Positions 14,147 to 21,075 are shown, counted from the first letter of the stretch. The stretch: DNA of 32,950 nucleotides from Exiguobacterium sp. TNDT2 (GCF_003331145.1 NZ_QLVE01000039.1:1-32950); one strand, 5' to 3'. The notes: a model not told the origin generated them from the letters alone. Numbers and translations are program-made.

Positions 14147-16522
14147 ATGAAAAAACGTTCCATCCGTCGCACGACGCTCGCCGTGGCGCTGACATCGGTC
14201 ATGAGCATCAGTGCAATCCCGGCCGTCGGTGCCGCTCCACTCGCCGCTTCACCGTTACCAACCCCAAGCAATACCGCCCCATTCGATCACAACATCATCG
14301 ATGAGGACCGTCTCGCCAAAGCACTCGAGAAACGCGGCGTCATCAAAAAAGGCCTTTCGGCGACTGAACGCCAAAAAGCCGTCGATGCTTATATCGAGAA
14401 GAAGCAAGGCAACGCGAAAGACGTTCATAAGCATGACGATGAGTTAGACGAAAAAGCAACCAAAGCGAAAGAGAAGATACATAACCAATTCGAAAAAGAA
14501 TCGAAACGTCTCCTCGACAAAGCAAAAAAAGGGCAAGCGAACTATCGAAAAGGCAAGCCAAACGGCCAAGTCAAAGTCGACCCGGCCAAGCAGGCTGGCT
14601 ATAACGGCGCCGTTCGTGAAGACAAAGTCCTCGTCCTGCTCGTCGAGTATAGCGACTTCAAACATAATAACGTCGTTCAAGAAGAAGGTTATCTGTATAG
14701 CGACAATTTCAGTAAAGAACACTACGAGCAGTATATGTTCGGTGACGAGTCGTTCGAATTGTTCAACGGCGACAAAGTCCAGACGTTCAAACAATATTAT
14801 GAAGAACAGTCGGGCGGCAGCTATACGGTCGACGGTACCGTCTCTGATTGGTTGAGCGTCCCTGGGACAGCGAAAGATTACGGCGGTGACAATCCGGCCG
14901 GCGGGAATGACAACATCGGGCCGGGTCCGCGCCAACTCGTCAAAGACGCGTTGAACGCAGCGGTCGCCTCTGGCGTCGATCTTGCCGAGCACGATCAATA
15001 CGACTTGTATGACCTTGACGGTGACGGCGACTTTAACGAGCCGGACGGCTTGGTCGACCACTTAATGATTATTCATGCCGGTACCGGCCAAGAAGCGGGT
15101 GGCGGGGTCCTCGGTGACGACGCGGTCTGGTCACACCGTTGGGTATTAAACGGGGTTTATCCGGTCAACAATACAACGGCAGCAGTCCCATACTGGGGCG
15201 GTAAAATGGCGGCCTACGATTACACGATTCAACCGGAAGACGGCGCAGTCGGCGTCTTCGCTCACGAATTCGGCCACGACCTCGGTCTTCCTGATGAATA
15301 CGACACACAGTATACTGGCCAAGGCGAACCGGTCCAATCATGGTCGATTATGAGCGGCGGCAGCTGGGCTGGTAAAGTGGCAGGTACGGAACCGACGAGC
15401 TTCTCGCCACAAAACAAAGAGTACTTCCAAAAACTGATGGGCGGTAACTGGGCAAATATCACGGAAGTCGACCTTGAAGACATCACACAACAAGGTTTCG
15501 TCTCGAAACTCGATCAGTCGGTGACGAAATCGACGAACCCCGGATTGTTGAAAGTGAACCTTCCTGACAAGAAAGTGAAAGGCATCGATCCAGCATTCGG
15601 GAAGTATTACTACTACTCGACAAAAGGCGATAACTTGCATACCGAACTCGCTACACCGACGGTCAAACTCGGCGCGGACGGTACACTTGCATTCGACACG
15701 CGCTTCGATATCGAATATGACTACGACTACTTGTACGTGAAAGCACTCAGCGGCGGCAAAGAAGTCGTCCTTGACGTCTATGGCGATGACAATACTGGAA
15801 ACGGTGCGGAATCGACGAACGGCGCTTGGGTGAACAAATCGTATGACTTGTCTCAGTTCGCTGGTCAAGACGTACAAATCGTCTTCGAATACGTGACAGA
15901 CGGCGGACTTGCCCTTGAAGGGTTCGCCCTCGACAACTTGTCGATCACGTCAGGTGGCCAGTCACTTCTCGCGGACGATGCGGAAGGCGCTGAAAAAGTC
16001 ACACTCGACGGTTTCGTCAAGTCGGATGGCTATGACACGAAACCGCACTACTACTACCTCGAATGGCGCAACCATGAAGGCGCTGACACAGGTCTCTTGA
16101 ACGGCCGTGGCGTCAAGTACAACACAGGTCTCGTCGTCTGGTATGCGGATGATTCGTTCTCAGACAACTGGGTCGGCATCCATCCGGGTGAAGGTTTCCT
16201 CGGTGTCGTCGACTCGCACCCTGAGGCACTCATCGGCAACTTGAACGGGAAAGACACAGTCACAGGTAGCACGCGTTACCAGATCGCAGACGCGGCGTTC
16301 AGCTTAGACAAGACGCTCCCTTGGTACATCGATTCACCGAGCCGTGGAATCTATGACTACAAAGCTCAACCAGGCGTGAAACAGTTCAACGACGCCAACA
16401 CGTACATCAACTCGCTCATCCCGGATGCGGGCCGTAAACTGCCACAGTACGGTCTCGTCGTCGACGTCGTCGGCGAAGCGAAAGACAACTCGGCTGGAGC
16501 TGTTTGGGTCCGGACGAAGTAA
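14147..16522 (+). CDS. inhA: Secreted M6 metalloprotease, immune inhibitor A
   Basis: 791 residues, close to the roughly 795 of Bacillus InhA. A Sec signal peptide covers about residues 1-30 (basic KKRSIRR, hydrophobic core, then AVGAAPLAA). A lysine-rich propeptide follows (about 60-130). The M6 catalytic zinc motif is HEFGH (His373, Glu374, His377), followed by DLGLPDEYD. An acidic DLDGDGDFNEPDG segment upstream resembles a calcium-binding loop. A beta-rich C-terminal region containing a MAM- or VEG-like jelly roll (about 495-610) completes it. InhA degrades host or environmental proteins outside the cell. AGGAGG lies nine bases before the ATG. It is a single-gene unit with its own promoter and terminator. 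Confidence 0.95.
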   Translation: MKKRSIRRTTLAVALTSVMSISAIPAVGAAPLAASPLPTPSNTAPFDHNIIDEDRLAKALEKRGVIKKGLSATERQKAVDAYIEKKQGNAKDVHKHDDELDEKATKAKEKIHNQFEKESKRLLDKAKKGQANYRKGKPNGQVKVDPAKQAGYNGAVREDKVLVLLVEYSDFKHNNVVQEEGYLYSDNFSKEHYEQYMFGDESFELFNGDKVQTFKQYYEEQSGGSYTVDGTVSDWLSVPGTAKDYGGDNPAGGNDNIGPGPRQLVKDALNAAVASGVDLAEHDQYDLYDLDGDGDFNEPDGLVDHLMIIHAGTGQEAGGGVLGDDAVWSHRWVLNGVYPVNNTTAAVPYWGGKMAAYDYTIQPEDGAVGVFAHEFGHDLGLPDEYDTQYTGQGEPVQSWSIMSGGSWAGKVAGTEPTSFSPQNKEYFQKLMGGNWANITEVDLEDITQQGFVSKLDQSVTKSTNPGLLKVNLPDKKVKGIDPAFGKYYYYSTKGDNLHTELATPTVKLGADGTLAFDTRFDIEYDYDYLYVKALSGGKEVVLDVYGDDNTGNGAESTNGAWVNKSYDLSQFAGQDVQIVFEYVTDGGLALEGFALDNLSITSGGQSLLADDAEGAEKVTLDGFVKSDGYDTKPHYYYLEWRNHEGADTGLLNGRGVKYNTGLVVWYADDSFSDNWVGIHPGEGFLGVVDSHPEALIGNLNGKDTVTGSTRYQIADAAFSLDKTLPWYIDSPSRGIYDYKAQPGVKQFNDANTYINSLIPDAGRKLPQYGLVVDVVGEAKDNSAGAVWVRTK

Positions 16523-16536
16523 GCTTGATTCAACGC

Positions 16537-16578
16537 ACCCCCGCCCTTCTCACCATGAGGAGGGGCGGGGGTCTTATT
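16537..16578 (+). terminator. Intrinsic terminator of inhA
   Basis: ACCCCCGCCC and GGGCGGGGGT form a ten-base-pair G+C stem around a loop of about 16 bases, followed by a T-rich tail (CTTATTATT). Confidence 0.82.
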
Positions 16579-16591
16579 ATTCTAAAAAAGC

Positions 16592-16620
16592 TTGAAATTT
16601 CATAACAGACTGTGTAACAT
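16592..16620 (+). promoter_or_regulatory. Promoter of the tRNA gene
   Basis: TTGAAA (16592-16597), a 17-bp spacer and TAACAT (16615-16620) lie 13 bases before the tRNA. The gene is therefore an independent transcription unit. Confidence 0.65.
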
Positions 16621-16633
16621 ACTAGATGTAACC

Positions 16634-16704
16634 GCCTCTGTAGGTTAGTGGCAGACCTCAGCAATGGTAATGCTGCAGCACGAGTTCGATTCTCGTCGGA
16701 GGCA
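16634..16704 (+). tRNA. tRNA-Thr (anticodon GGU)
   Basis: A 71-nt cloverleaf folds by hand. The acceptor is GCCTCTG with CGGAGGC (one G-U) and discriminator A. The D stem is GGTT/GACC with a seven-base AGTGGCA loop, and the anticodon stem is CAGCA/TGCTG. The anticodon loop ATGGTAA gives anticodon GGU. The variable loop has four bases and the T stem is ACGAG/CTCGT with loop TTCGATT. It would read ACC and ACU threonine codons. The 3' CCA is not encoded (TCA follows). The D-arm and the CCTCAGC stretch look more like a bacterial tRNA-Gly body than the usual tRNA-Thr. It stands alone, not in a cluster. Confidence 0.88.
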
Positions 16705-16733
16705 TCAAATATACCGCTCAACGAAGCGGTTCA

Positions 16734-16772
16734 AGGCACTTCCTGTTTATGACAGGATGTGCTTTCTTTTTG
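16734..16772 (+). terminator. Intrinsic terminator of the tRNA unit
   Basis: GCAC-TTCCTGT and ACAGGAT-GTGC pair around a TTATG loop, followed by TTTCTTTTT. A smaller hairpin ACCGCT/AGCGGT lies just before it at 16713-16730. Confidence 0.85.
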
Positions 16773-16779
16773 TCAGTGC

Positions 16780-17053
16780 ACAGTTTATCATTTCATATTG
16801 TCGACAAAATGAAATTATTTGTCGAACGATTGTTATCTCAATCAACGTTCTTGTGTTCTATCATGGCGCCAAACGTCTCTGTCGGTTGTTTCTGGAGCGA
16901 GATTATTATTTGCTTATACGTGACCTGTTTATAATGTGAAGTCACTTATTGAATTCTAGCCAAGACTGTAACTTTGACAGACGACAAAAAACGCCCCGCA
17001 GGACGCTTATTTGATGTATTCCCTAATCTTTTCTAAACTCTTAACTAGTCATT
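16780..17053. other. A+T-rich intergenic stretch without a gene
   Basis: About 270 bases downstream of the tRNA terminator are clearly richer in A+T than the flanks. Open frames here are short, have no ribosome site and show no recognisable product. On the minus strand a weak hairpin (AAGCGTCC-TGC-GGGGCGTT plus T-run, 16986-17009, with a bulge) may end the small gene at 17054-17245. I see no duplicate of the tRNA 3' end that would mark an integrated element. Confidence 0.5.
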
Positions 17054-17245
17054 CTATTTGTGTTCTTTAGCTTGATAGCTCTCTTTAGAAGTGAAAAAGA
17101 AAATGATAGACAGTATAAAGAGTGCCACAGGAAATATTGTTAAAGAAGAATTAAATTTAGTGGAATTAACAGCATACTCGCCATACAAATAAATCGTCAT
17201 CCAAAAAGAGTTACATAATAAAATCACTGCCGATATAACTTTCAT
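17054..17245 (-). CDS. 63-residue membrane protein, unknown function
   Basis: Two hydrophobic helices (about residues 3-24 and 37-54) and a charged tail (SKESYQAKEHK). The start at 17245 follows GGTGG seven bases upstream; an ATG at 17263 would place that ribosome site inside the gene. Its A+T-rich codon use differs from the G+C-richer neighbours, which suggests recent acquisition or weak selection. No family is recognised. Confidence 0.5.
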   Translation of the reverse strand: MKVISAVILLCNSFWMTIYLYGEYAVNSTKFNSSLTIFPVALFILSIIFFFTSKESYQAKEHK

Positions 17246-17400
17246 AATTTGTCCACCTTTCATGTGATATTATAACCGATTTTCGAGCCACTTTCGGATG
17301 CTTTCGAAATAAGTGGTGTATGACAGCATACCAACTAGATATATCACTCTCATCCAAAACCCAGGTGAGAGGAGCTTTTCGCTCAGTCATGGAAACTGTC

Positions 17401-17427
17401 TTGACACGCTTTCCGTTCCTCTATAAA
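17401..17427 (+). promoter_or_regulatory. Promoter of the YhhQ-type transporter
   Basis: TTGACA (17401-17406) and TATAAA (17422-17427) are separated by 15 bp, shorter than ideal. The leader would be about 40 bases, too short to hold a preQ1 riboswitch upstream of the ribosome site. Confidence 0.5.
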
Positions 17428-17473
17428 CTTGTAAAGTTGACAGAATGAATGATTTGGAAGGAGTACGATCCCC

Positions 17474-18169
17474 ATGCTTAATGAATGGTTATGGATTCCT
17501 TCTGCCTTGCTCACGCTCGGTCTGCTCGTCCTCAGCTATAAGCTATTCGGACGCGTCGGACTGTTCGCCTGGATCGCGATGGCCTCGGTCGTCGCCAACA
17601 TCCAAGTGACGCAGCAGATTGTAATCGGTGGTTTCATCTTCACTCTCGGGAATATCGTCTACGGTTCCCTTTATTTAGCGACAGACATCTTGAATGAAAA
17701 ATATGGTCGCCACACCGCCCGTAAAGGCGTCTGGCTCGGCTTTTTCATCTTGATCGTCTCGACGGTGCTCATGCAATTCGCATTGCTTTATGAGCCGTTC
17801 GAAGAGGCGCTGTTCATGCATGAGAGCTTCGAAGCGCTGTTCTCGATGCTACCGCTCATCACGCTCGGTAGTCTCGCCGCTTACCTCGTCTCACAGCTGT
17901 TCGACGTCTTCATCTATTCGAAGATTCGTGCCAAGACCGGTGAGAAGAAACTGTGGCTCCGGACGACCGGTTCGACCGTCGTCTCTCAGTTCATCGACAC
18001 GCTCACGTTCTGTACGATCGCCTTCTGGGGCATGGAATGGGACATCTGGTGGAATATCTTCATCACGACGTATGTTGCCAAGTTCATCATCGCTTGGATG
18101 GCGACGCCGTTCATGTATTACGCAAAACGGACCGTCCCACAGGAAGATGAGACAGAAAAAGCAGCCTAA
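17474..18169 (+). CDS. yhhQ: Queuosine precursor transporter (YhhQ/QPTR family)
   Basis: 231 residues with six membrane helices. Family hallmarks of the VUT/DUF165 group are visible: FTLGNIVYGSLYLATDILNEKYGR around helix 2-3, the QLFDVFIYSKIRAKTG stretch, and TTGSTVVSQFIDTLTFCTIAFWG in helix 5. YhhQ imports preQ0/preQ1, precursors of the modified tRNA base queuosine; the exact substrate in Gram-positives is inferred. GGAAGGAG lies ten bases before the ATG. Single-gene unit with its own promoter and a strong terminator. Confidence 0.9.
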   Translation: MLNEWLWIPSALLTLGLLVLSYKLFGRVGLFAWIAMASVVANIQVTQQIVIGGFIFTLGNIVYGSLYLATDILNEKYGRHTARKGVWLGFFILIVSTVLMQFALLYEPFEEALFMHESFEALFSMLPLITLGSLAAYLVSQLFDVFIYSKIRAKTGEKKLWLRTTGSTVVSQFIDTLTFCTIAFWGMEWDIWWNIFITTYVAKFIIAWMATPFMYYAKRTVPQEDETEKAA

Positions 18170-18172
18170 ACA

Positions 18173-18203
18173 AAACCGCGAGCCCATCGGCTCGCGGTTT
18201 TTA
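18173..18203. terminator. Bidirectional intrinsic terminator
   Basis: ACCGCGAGCC and GGCTCGCGGT pair around a CATC loop, with A-rich sequence before and a T-run after. It serves the transporter (plus) and the 82-residue gene (minus), whose stop codon abuts it. Confidence 0.9.
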
Positions 18204-18449
18204 CTTACCTTTGATATGAAGCCGCACCGCATAAGGACGTGCATCCTCAAGCGACGATTTCTCCCGACAAACGGTGAGCGCCACGTACGCGTCGATGGCG
18301 AGCGCCTCGATGGCCTCGTCCGTCGCCTCGACCTCTAGTATGGTGTAAGGCGGCAGTTGCTCGAGCTTGACCCACTGCCCGTGTAGATTTTTCGCGTAGA
18401 TGATTGGTTCGTCGATCGAATAGCGTCGGAGTAAATCCTTGACGTTCAT
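18201..18449 (-). CDS. 82-residue protein, unknown function
   Basis: A small soluble protein, MNVKDLLRRYSIDEP at the start, with a mixed alpha/beta pattern (two amphipathic strands near residues 38-44 and 55-62) and no membrane helix. No family is recognised. AAAGGAGGG lies seven bases before the ATG and a perfect -10 (TATAAT) at 18481-18486. A perfect cre site lies directly upstream of that -10 and an IS605-type element has cut its -35 box. Its expression is therefore probably altered in this strain. Confidence 0.65.
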   Translation of the reverse strand: MNVKDLLRRYSIDEPIIYAKNLHGQWVKLEQLPPYTILEVEATDEAIEALAIDAYVALTVCREKSSLEDARPYAVRLHIKGK

Positions 18450-18480
18450 ACGATCCCTCCTTTATCCACTCTGTCTTCTC

Positions 18481-18499
18481 ATTATAGAAAGCGTTTTCA
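18481..18499 (-). promoter_or_regulatory. IS-disrupted promoter with cre site for the 82-residue protein
   Basis: On the minus strand TATAAT (18481-18486) is preceded by a perfect cre, TGAAAACGCTTTCT (18486-18499, 14 of 14 to TGWAARCGYTWNCW). Across the IS the lost -35 can be rebuilt: flank TTTAC at 19851-19855 joined to A at 18504 gives TTTACA, exactly 17 bp from TATAAT. In the present sequence the IS end supplies GTCAAA instead, a poor -35. CcpA would have bound within the spacer. Confidence 0.7.
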
Positions 18500-18504
18500 A
18501 TTCT

Positions 18505-18655
18505 TTGACACTCCCACGGCTAAAGCCGCAAGCCCATCCCTTCAGGATGGGTGGGATTCTGAAGTGCCCGTGCGGACGCAGGCCATTTCTGTTTTGTCCG
18601 AGCCTTCAGATGAGGGTGTGCCATCACCCCTCCTGAGACAGACCCTATAGGTTCT
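18505..18655 (-). ncRNA. Right end of the IS with predicted omega-RNA scaffold
   Basis: After the tnpB stop, the minus strand carries GAATCCC, the hairpin CCCATCC-TGAA-GGGATGGG, then GCGGCTTTAGCCGTGGGAG and the terminal TCAA. This is the usual IS605 right-end structure that, in related elements, doubles as the 3' scaffold of the TnpB guide RNA. A guide would begin immediately outside the element at 18504 (AGAATTGAAAACG), that is, in the disrupted promoter and cre site. Transcription and processing are not shown by sequence. Confidence 0.5.
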
Positions 18656-19293
18656 CAGGCTGGTCGACTGTCACCATCGACCACAGGTGCGTACCGGATG
18701 TTCATCGCACCGACCAGATCTCTATGCTTCTTGAATCCGCACAGACAGACGTATGTCCGGTCTTTCGCTTTGTTTCGGCTTCCGCAAGAAGGGCGTGTCT
18801 GAGATGTGTGTGCAGGGTTGACATATTCGACCTTGATTCCTTCTAACTTCGCCTTGTATTCGATGAATGTTGCCAAGCGATAGAACGACCAGGTGTGCAG
18901 GTTCTTGGCGTTTTTACGGCTTGTTCTTGCCGTCTGTCGGATGTTCGCCAGTCTTTCGAGGCGGATGACAGAGATATGGTTCTCTTTTGCGAAGTCGACG
19001 ATTTCACGGCTCACCTTGTGATCCTTGTCTTTCATCCAACGCTGTTCTTTGTTGTCCAGTTTCTTGATCGCCTTCAGTTTCTTCTTTTGTCCGAGCTCTT
19101 TCCGTTTCGCCCGGAACTTGCGTTTCATGTACTTGTTCTCGCGCCCGTTCCCGAAGAACCGCTCCTTGTCGCAGCCCGTGGACGCGACGAGCTGGTTCGC
19201 CGTGCGGATGTAGGTGTCCATCATCCGCTCCAAGATGGCCTGTTGCGCTCTCGTCGGATGGAGTTTGATGTTCACGGTCAATGTCTGCGACAC
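18655..19293 (-). pseudogene. tnpB: tnpB with a large internal deletion
   Basis: 212 residues instead of about 370. Residues 1-39 (SQTLTVNIKLHPTRAQQ to NQLVAS) match the TnpB N-terminus. The sequence then jumps at about residue 40 to the post-RuvC-I region FFGNGRENKYMKRKF and continues to the end. About 150 residues are missing, including the rest of the N-terminal lobe and the RuvC-I aspartate. RuvC-II Glu113 (RLERLANIR) and RuvC-III Asp192 (HRDLVGAMN) remain. The zinc ribbon has lost its first cysteine (TSQTRPSCG where CPxCG is usual). The GTG start lies four bases after the tnpA stop with AGGGGATGA upstream. Not expected to cut DNA. Confidence 0.85.
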
Positions 19294-19297
19294 GGTC

Positions 19298-19696
19298 TCA
19301 TCCCCTTGTCTTTTGTTCCTCGACATAACGTTTGATGGTCTCGCTGGAGACGTTTCCCGCCGTCGACACGAAGAAGGATCTCGTCCAGAGGCTCGTGAGA
19401 TGTGTGAGGTGCGGGAACTCCTCCCTGAGCCGCTTCGACGAGACGCCTTTGATGCGCGCCATGATGTCGGACGGGCTGATGGATGGCAATGCGGATAAGA
19501 ATAGATGCGTGTGGTCCCGGTCGCACTCGATGGCGAGGAGGTGGATGTCGAGCCCTTCACAGACATCGTGGACGATCTCTTTGAACCGTCGCTCGAACAG
19601 GTCGTCATCGAACAGTTTTCGGCGATACCTTGGGCAGAACACGAAATGATAATGGAGCATCGACACGGTGCTGTTGGTTCTTCGATAGTTGTTCAT
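19298..19696 (-). CDS. tnpA: IS200/IS605-family Y1 HUH transposase
   Basis: 132 residues, full length. The HUH motif is His62-Thr-His64 (DHTHLFLS) and the catalytic tyrosine is Tyr124 in IKRYVEEQK, within the canonical SFFVSTAGNVSSETIKRY stretch. It cuts and joins single-stranded element ends at TTAC and TCAA. The ATG at 19696 has no good ribosome site, which is common for transposases kept at low level. All motifs are intact, so the element may still be mobile. Confidence 0.93.
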   Translation of the reverse strand: MNNYRRTNSTVSMLHYHFVFCPRYRRKLFDDDLFERRFKEIVHDVCEGLDIHLLAIECDRDHTHLFLSALPSISPSDIMARIKGVSSKRLREEFPHLTHLTSLWTRSFFVSTAGNVSSETIKRYVEEQKTRG

Positions 19697-19770
19697 ACGT
19701 TCATTGTATCACTTTGTCTATTTGAGCGATACATTTTCTCGGGATAAGATCATATTTGTTGATCTCTGAA

Positions 19771-19793
19771 ATTCCGACTAGCGGAATTCCGAC
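19771..19793. repeat. Short direct repeat inside the IS left end
   Basis: ATTCCGAC occurs twice (19771-19778 and 19786-19793), 15 bases apart, between tnpA and the left-end hairpin. It may help form secondary structure of the left end; no known role. Confidence 0.35.
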
Positions 19794-19887
19794 ATCAAGC
19801 TCACGTTCATCCCACCACTGAGGCAGTGGGCTTTCTCGTTCGCAAATTCTGTAAACCGCGCTTCCTAAATTTTGGCGGCTTCAACAC

Positions 19888-19916
19888 TTTACGATTTGCC
19901 ATTACTAGCCGATACT
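19888..19916 (+). promoter_or_regulatory. Probable promoter of the PilZ-like gene
   Basis: TTTACG (19888-19893), a 17-bp spacer and GATACT (19911-19916), each matching four of six consensus bases, lie 25 bases before the start codon. Confidence 0.45.
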
Positions 19917-19941
19917 CTAGATAGAGAAATGAGGTGAACCG

Positions 19942-20298
19942 ATGCGCTATCGACGACAAGAAACGTTTCGCTATATCTTACCGAACCCCCGCTTTATCCC
20001 GTATCGCCTCATCTGGGAAGACAAAGAACTACATGACGGGGAAGCACAGCTGCTCAATATCAGCGCTCATGGTCTGAAGATGCGGTGCGACTACTTATTC
20101 CCACTATCCGAAGGGTTGAAGGTTCAGGTCAAACTTGATCTCGTCCCGTTGATTCAACCGCTCGACCTGACGGGTCATGTCCGGCACCGCGGCCAGATGG
20201 GAAGCCTATATGATTATGGGATTCGACTCGAGTCGAACTCTGACGAGACCCAGCAACTCGTGACGATGATTAAAGCGTTCGCGCGTGAAAACCAATGA
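19942..20298 (+). CDS. PilZ-like domain protein
   Basis: 118 residues. The N-terminal arginine motif (RYRRQETFR) and the LLNISAHGLKMR stretch, a (D/N)xSxxG motif, are the two c-di-GMP contact motifs of PilZ domains. The body is a beta-barrel pattern. The arginine spacing is RxxxxR and not the standard RxxxR, so ligand binding may be altered. A diguanylate cyclase lies elsewhere in the window (30564-31469) but is not adjacent. GAGGTGA lies four bases before the ATG. It was divergent from the 82-residue gene before the IS insertion. Confidence 0.7.
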   Translation: MRYRRQETFRYILPNPRFIPYRLIWEDKELHDGEAQLLNISAHGLKMRCDYLFPLSEGLKVQVKLDLVPLIQPLDLTGHVRHRGQMGSLYDYGIRLESNSDETQQLVTMIKAFARENQ

Positions 20299-20328
20299 GA
20301 ACGTGTCGACTGACACTTCTCATTTTTT
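20296..20328 (+). terminator. Intrinsic terminator of the PilZ-like gene
   Basis: TGAGAAcGTGTC, a GACT loop and GACACtTCTCA are followed by six T. The stop codon is part of the left arm. Confidence 0.85.
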
Positions 20329-20385
20329 GTTCGCTTGATTCCGGGGTATACTAATGGAAACAGAGACAGACTCGAGGTGTAGGGC

Positions 20386-21018
20386 ATGACTAGAAAGTTT
20401 TTACTCATTCCGTGGGCCGCCGCGATCGCGATTGCGCTCCTTGGGCCGAACGAACCGTTCTCGAGCCGGTTTTTGCTCGATTTTATTACGTATAACACGG
20501 ACGCCTATGAAGGATATTCGCTTTCCTTGTTCAGCATCCTAGGCGTCTATCCACTCGCCTTGTTCCCACTTCTTTGGTCCGAGGTGAACCAGTTGCGCCC
20601 GAACCCGCTCTTACCGGCAGCGACCGGTTTCGTCGTCGGCGGCTTCATCATCGCCCCGTACTTGGCGTTCGCGCGACAGTCGCCTTATCCGACACCAATC
20701 AAACCGCTCCCGACGCGACTGCTCGGGGTGCTGCTCTTGCTCGTGACGATCGGCCTGTTCATCGCGGCAGCGACGACCGGGAACGTGGCTGAGTATTGGT
20801 CGTACGTCGAACAGAACCAGTTCGTCCGGACGATGACGGTCGATTTCTTTTTACTCGCCTTCATTCAGATTACGCTCATGAACCGGGATGCCAAGCGTTA
20901 TAAGATGAGTTTGTGGCCGCTGCCTTATATCCCATTGTTCGGATTATTGTTCTGGCTGATCATTCGCCATAAACAACCGTTCAACGAGGCACCACCAAGC
21001 CGACAAAAATTAAAATGA
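20386..21018 (+). CDS. Polytopic membrane protein, unknown function
   Basis: 210 residues with five to six hydrophobic helices (about 5-19, 45-65, 79-97, 112-130, 150-163, 177-192), short basic loops and a basic C-terminus (PSRQKLK). No transporter or enzyme signature is recognised. AGGTGTAGGGC precedes the ATG. A TATACT (20347-20352) upstream is a possible -10 with a poor -35. Single gene. Confidence 0.65.
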   Translation: MTRKFLLIPWAAAIAIALLGPNEPFSSRFLLDFITYNTDAYEGYSLSLFSILGVYPLALFPLLWSEVNQLRPNPLLPAATGFVVGGFIIAPYLAFARQSPYPTPIKPLPTRLLGVLLLLVTIGLFIAAATTGNVAEYWSYVEQNQFVRTMTVDFFLLAFIQITLMNRDAKRYKMSLWPLPYIPLFGLLFWLIIRHKQPFNEAPPSRQKLK

Positions 21019-21025
21019 GAACTGC

Positions 21026-21055
21026 CCCTTTCGCTTTCGTTACGAGGGGTTTTCT
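21026..21055 (+). terminator. Weak intrinsic terminator
   Basis: CCCCT and AGGGG close a hairpin with a large, partly pairable loop, followed by TTTTCT. It is the only candidate after the membrane gene that stops at 21018. Confidence 0.5.
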
Positions 21056-21075
21056 AATGGGAATCAGGATGACAG

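Larger units (their letters stand above)
18505..19850 (-). mobile_element. IS200/IS605-family element, IS608-like
   Basis: About 1346 bp. Left end: the minus strand reads TTAC just outside (19851-19854), then 19 bases, the AAAG guide and a subterminal hairpin CCCACTGCC/GTGGTGGG. Right end: GAAT guide, hairpin, and TCAA at 18505-18508. These four tetranucleotides (TTAC/AAAG at the left, TCAA/GAAT at the right) are those described for IS608 single-strand transposition. There are no terminal inverted repeats and no target duplication, as expected for the family. It carries intact tnpA and an internally deleted tnpB. Confidence 0.85.

Noticed and set aside
14444-15061. A long minus-strand open frame of 205 codons opposite inhA
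   Set aside because: It is a shadow of the metalloprotease coding strand, with no ribosome site and an implausible composition.
16634-17245. A tRNA-integrated genomic island
   Set aside because: No integrase and no duplicate of the tRNA 3' end were found in the window; only the composition shift remains.
17270-17473. A preQ1 riboswitch upstream of the YhhQ-type queuosine precursor transporter
   Set aside because: No preQ1-I or preQ1-II consensus is visible, and the best promoter leaves a leader of only about 40 bases.
18505-19293. A TldR-type domesticated, nuclease-dead TnpB repressor
   Set aside because: Known repressors of this type retain the guide-binding lobe; here about 150 residues including much of that lobe are missing, and the zinc ribbon is damaged.
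19294-19608. An N-terminal extension of tnpB of about 105 codons
   Set aside because: The extension overlaps tnpA in another frame and is low-complexity Ser/Arg-rich; the GTG at 19293 has a ribosome site and gives the normal TnpB N-terminus.
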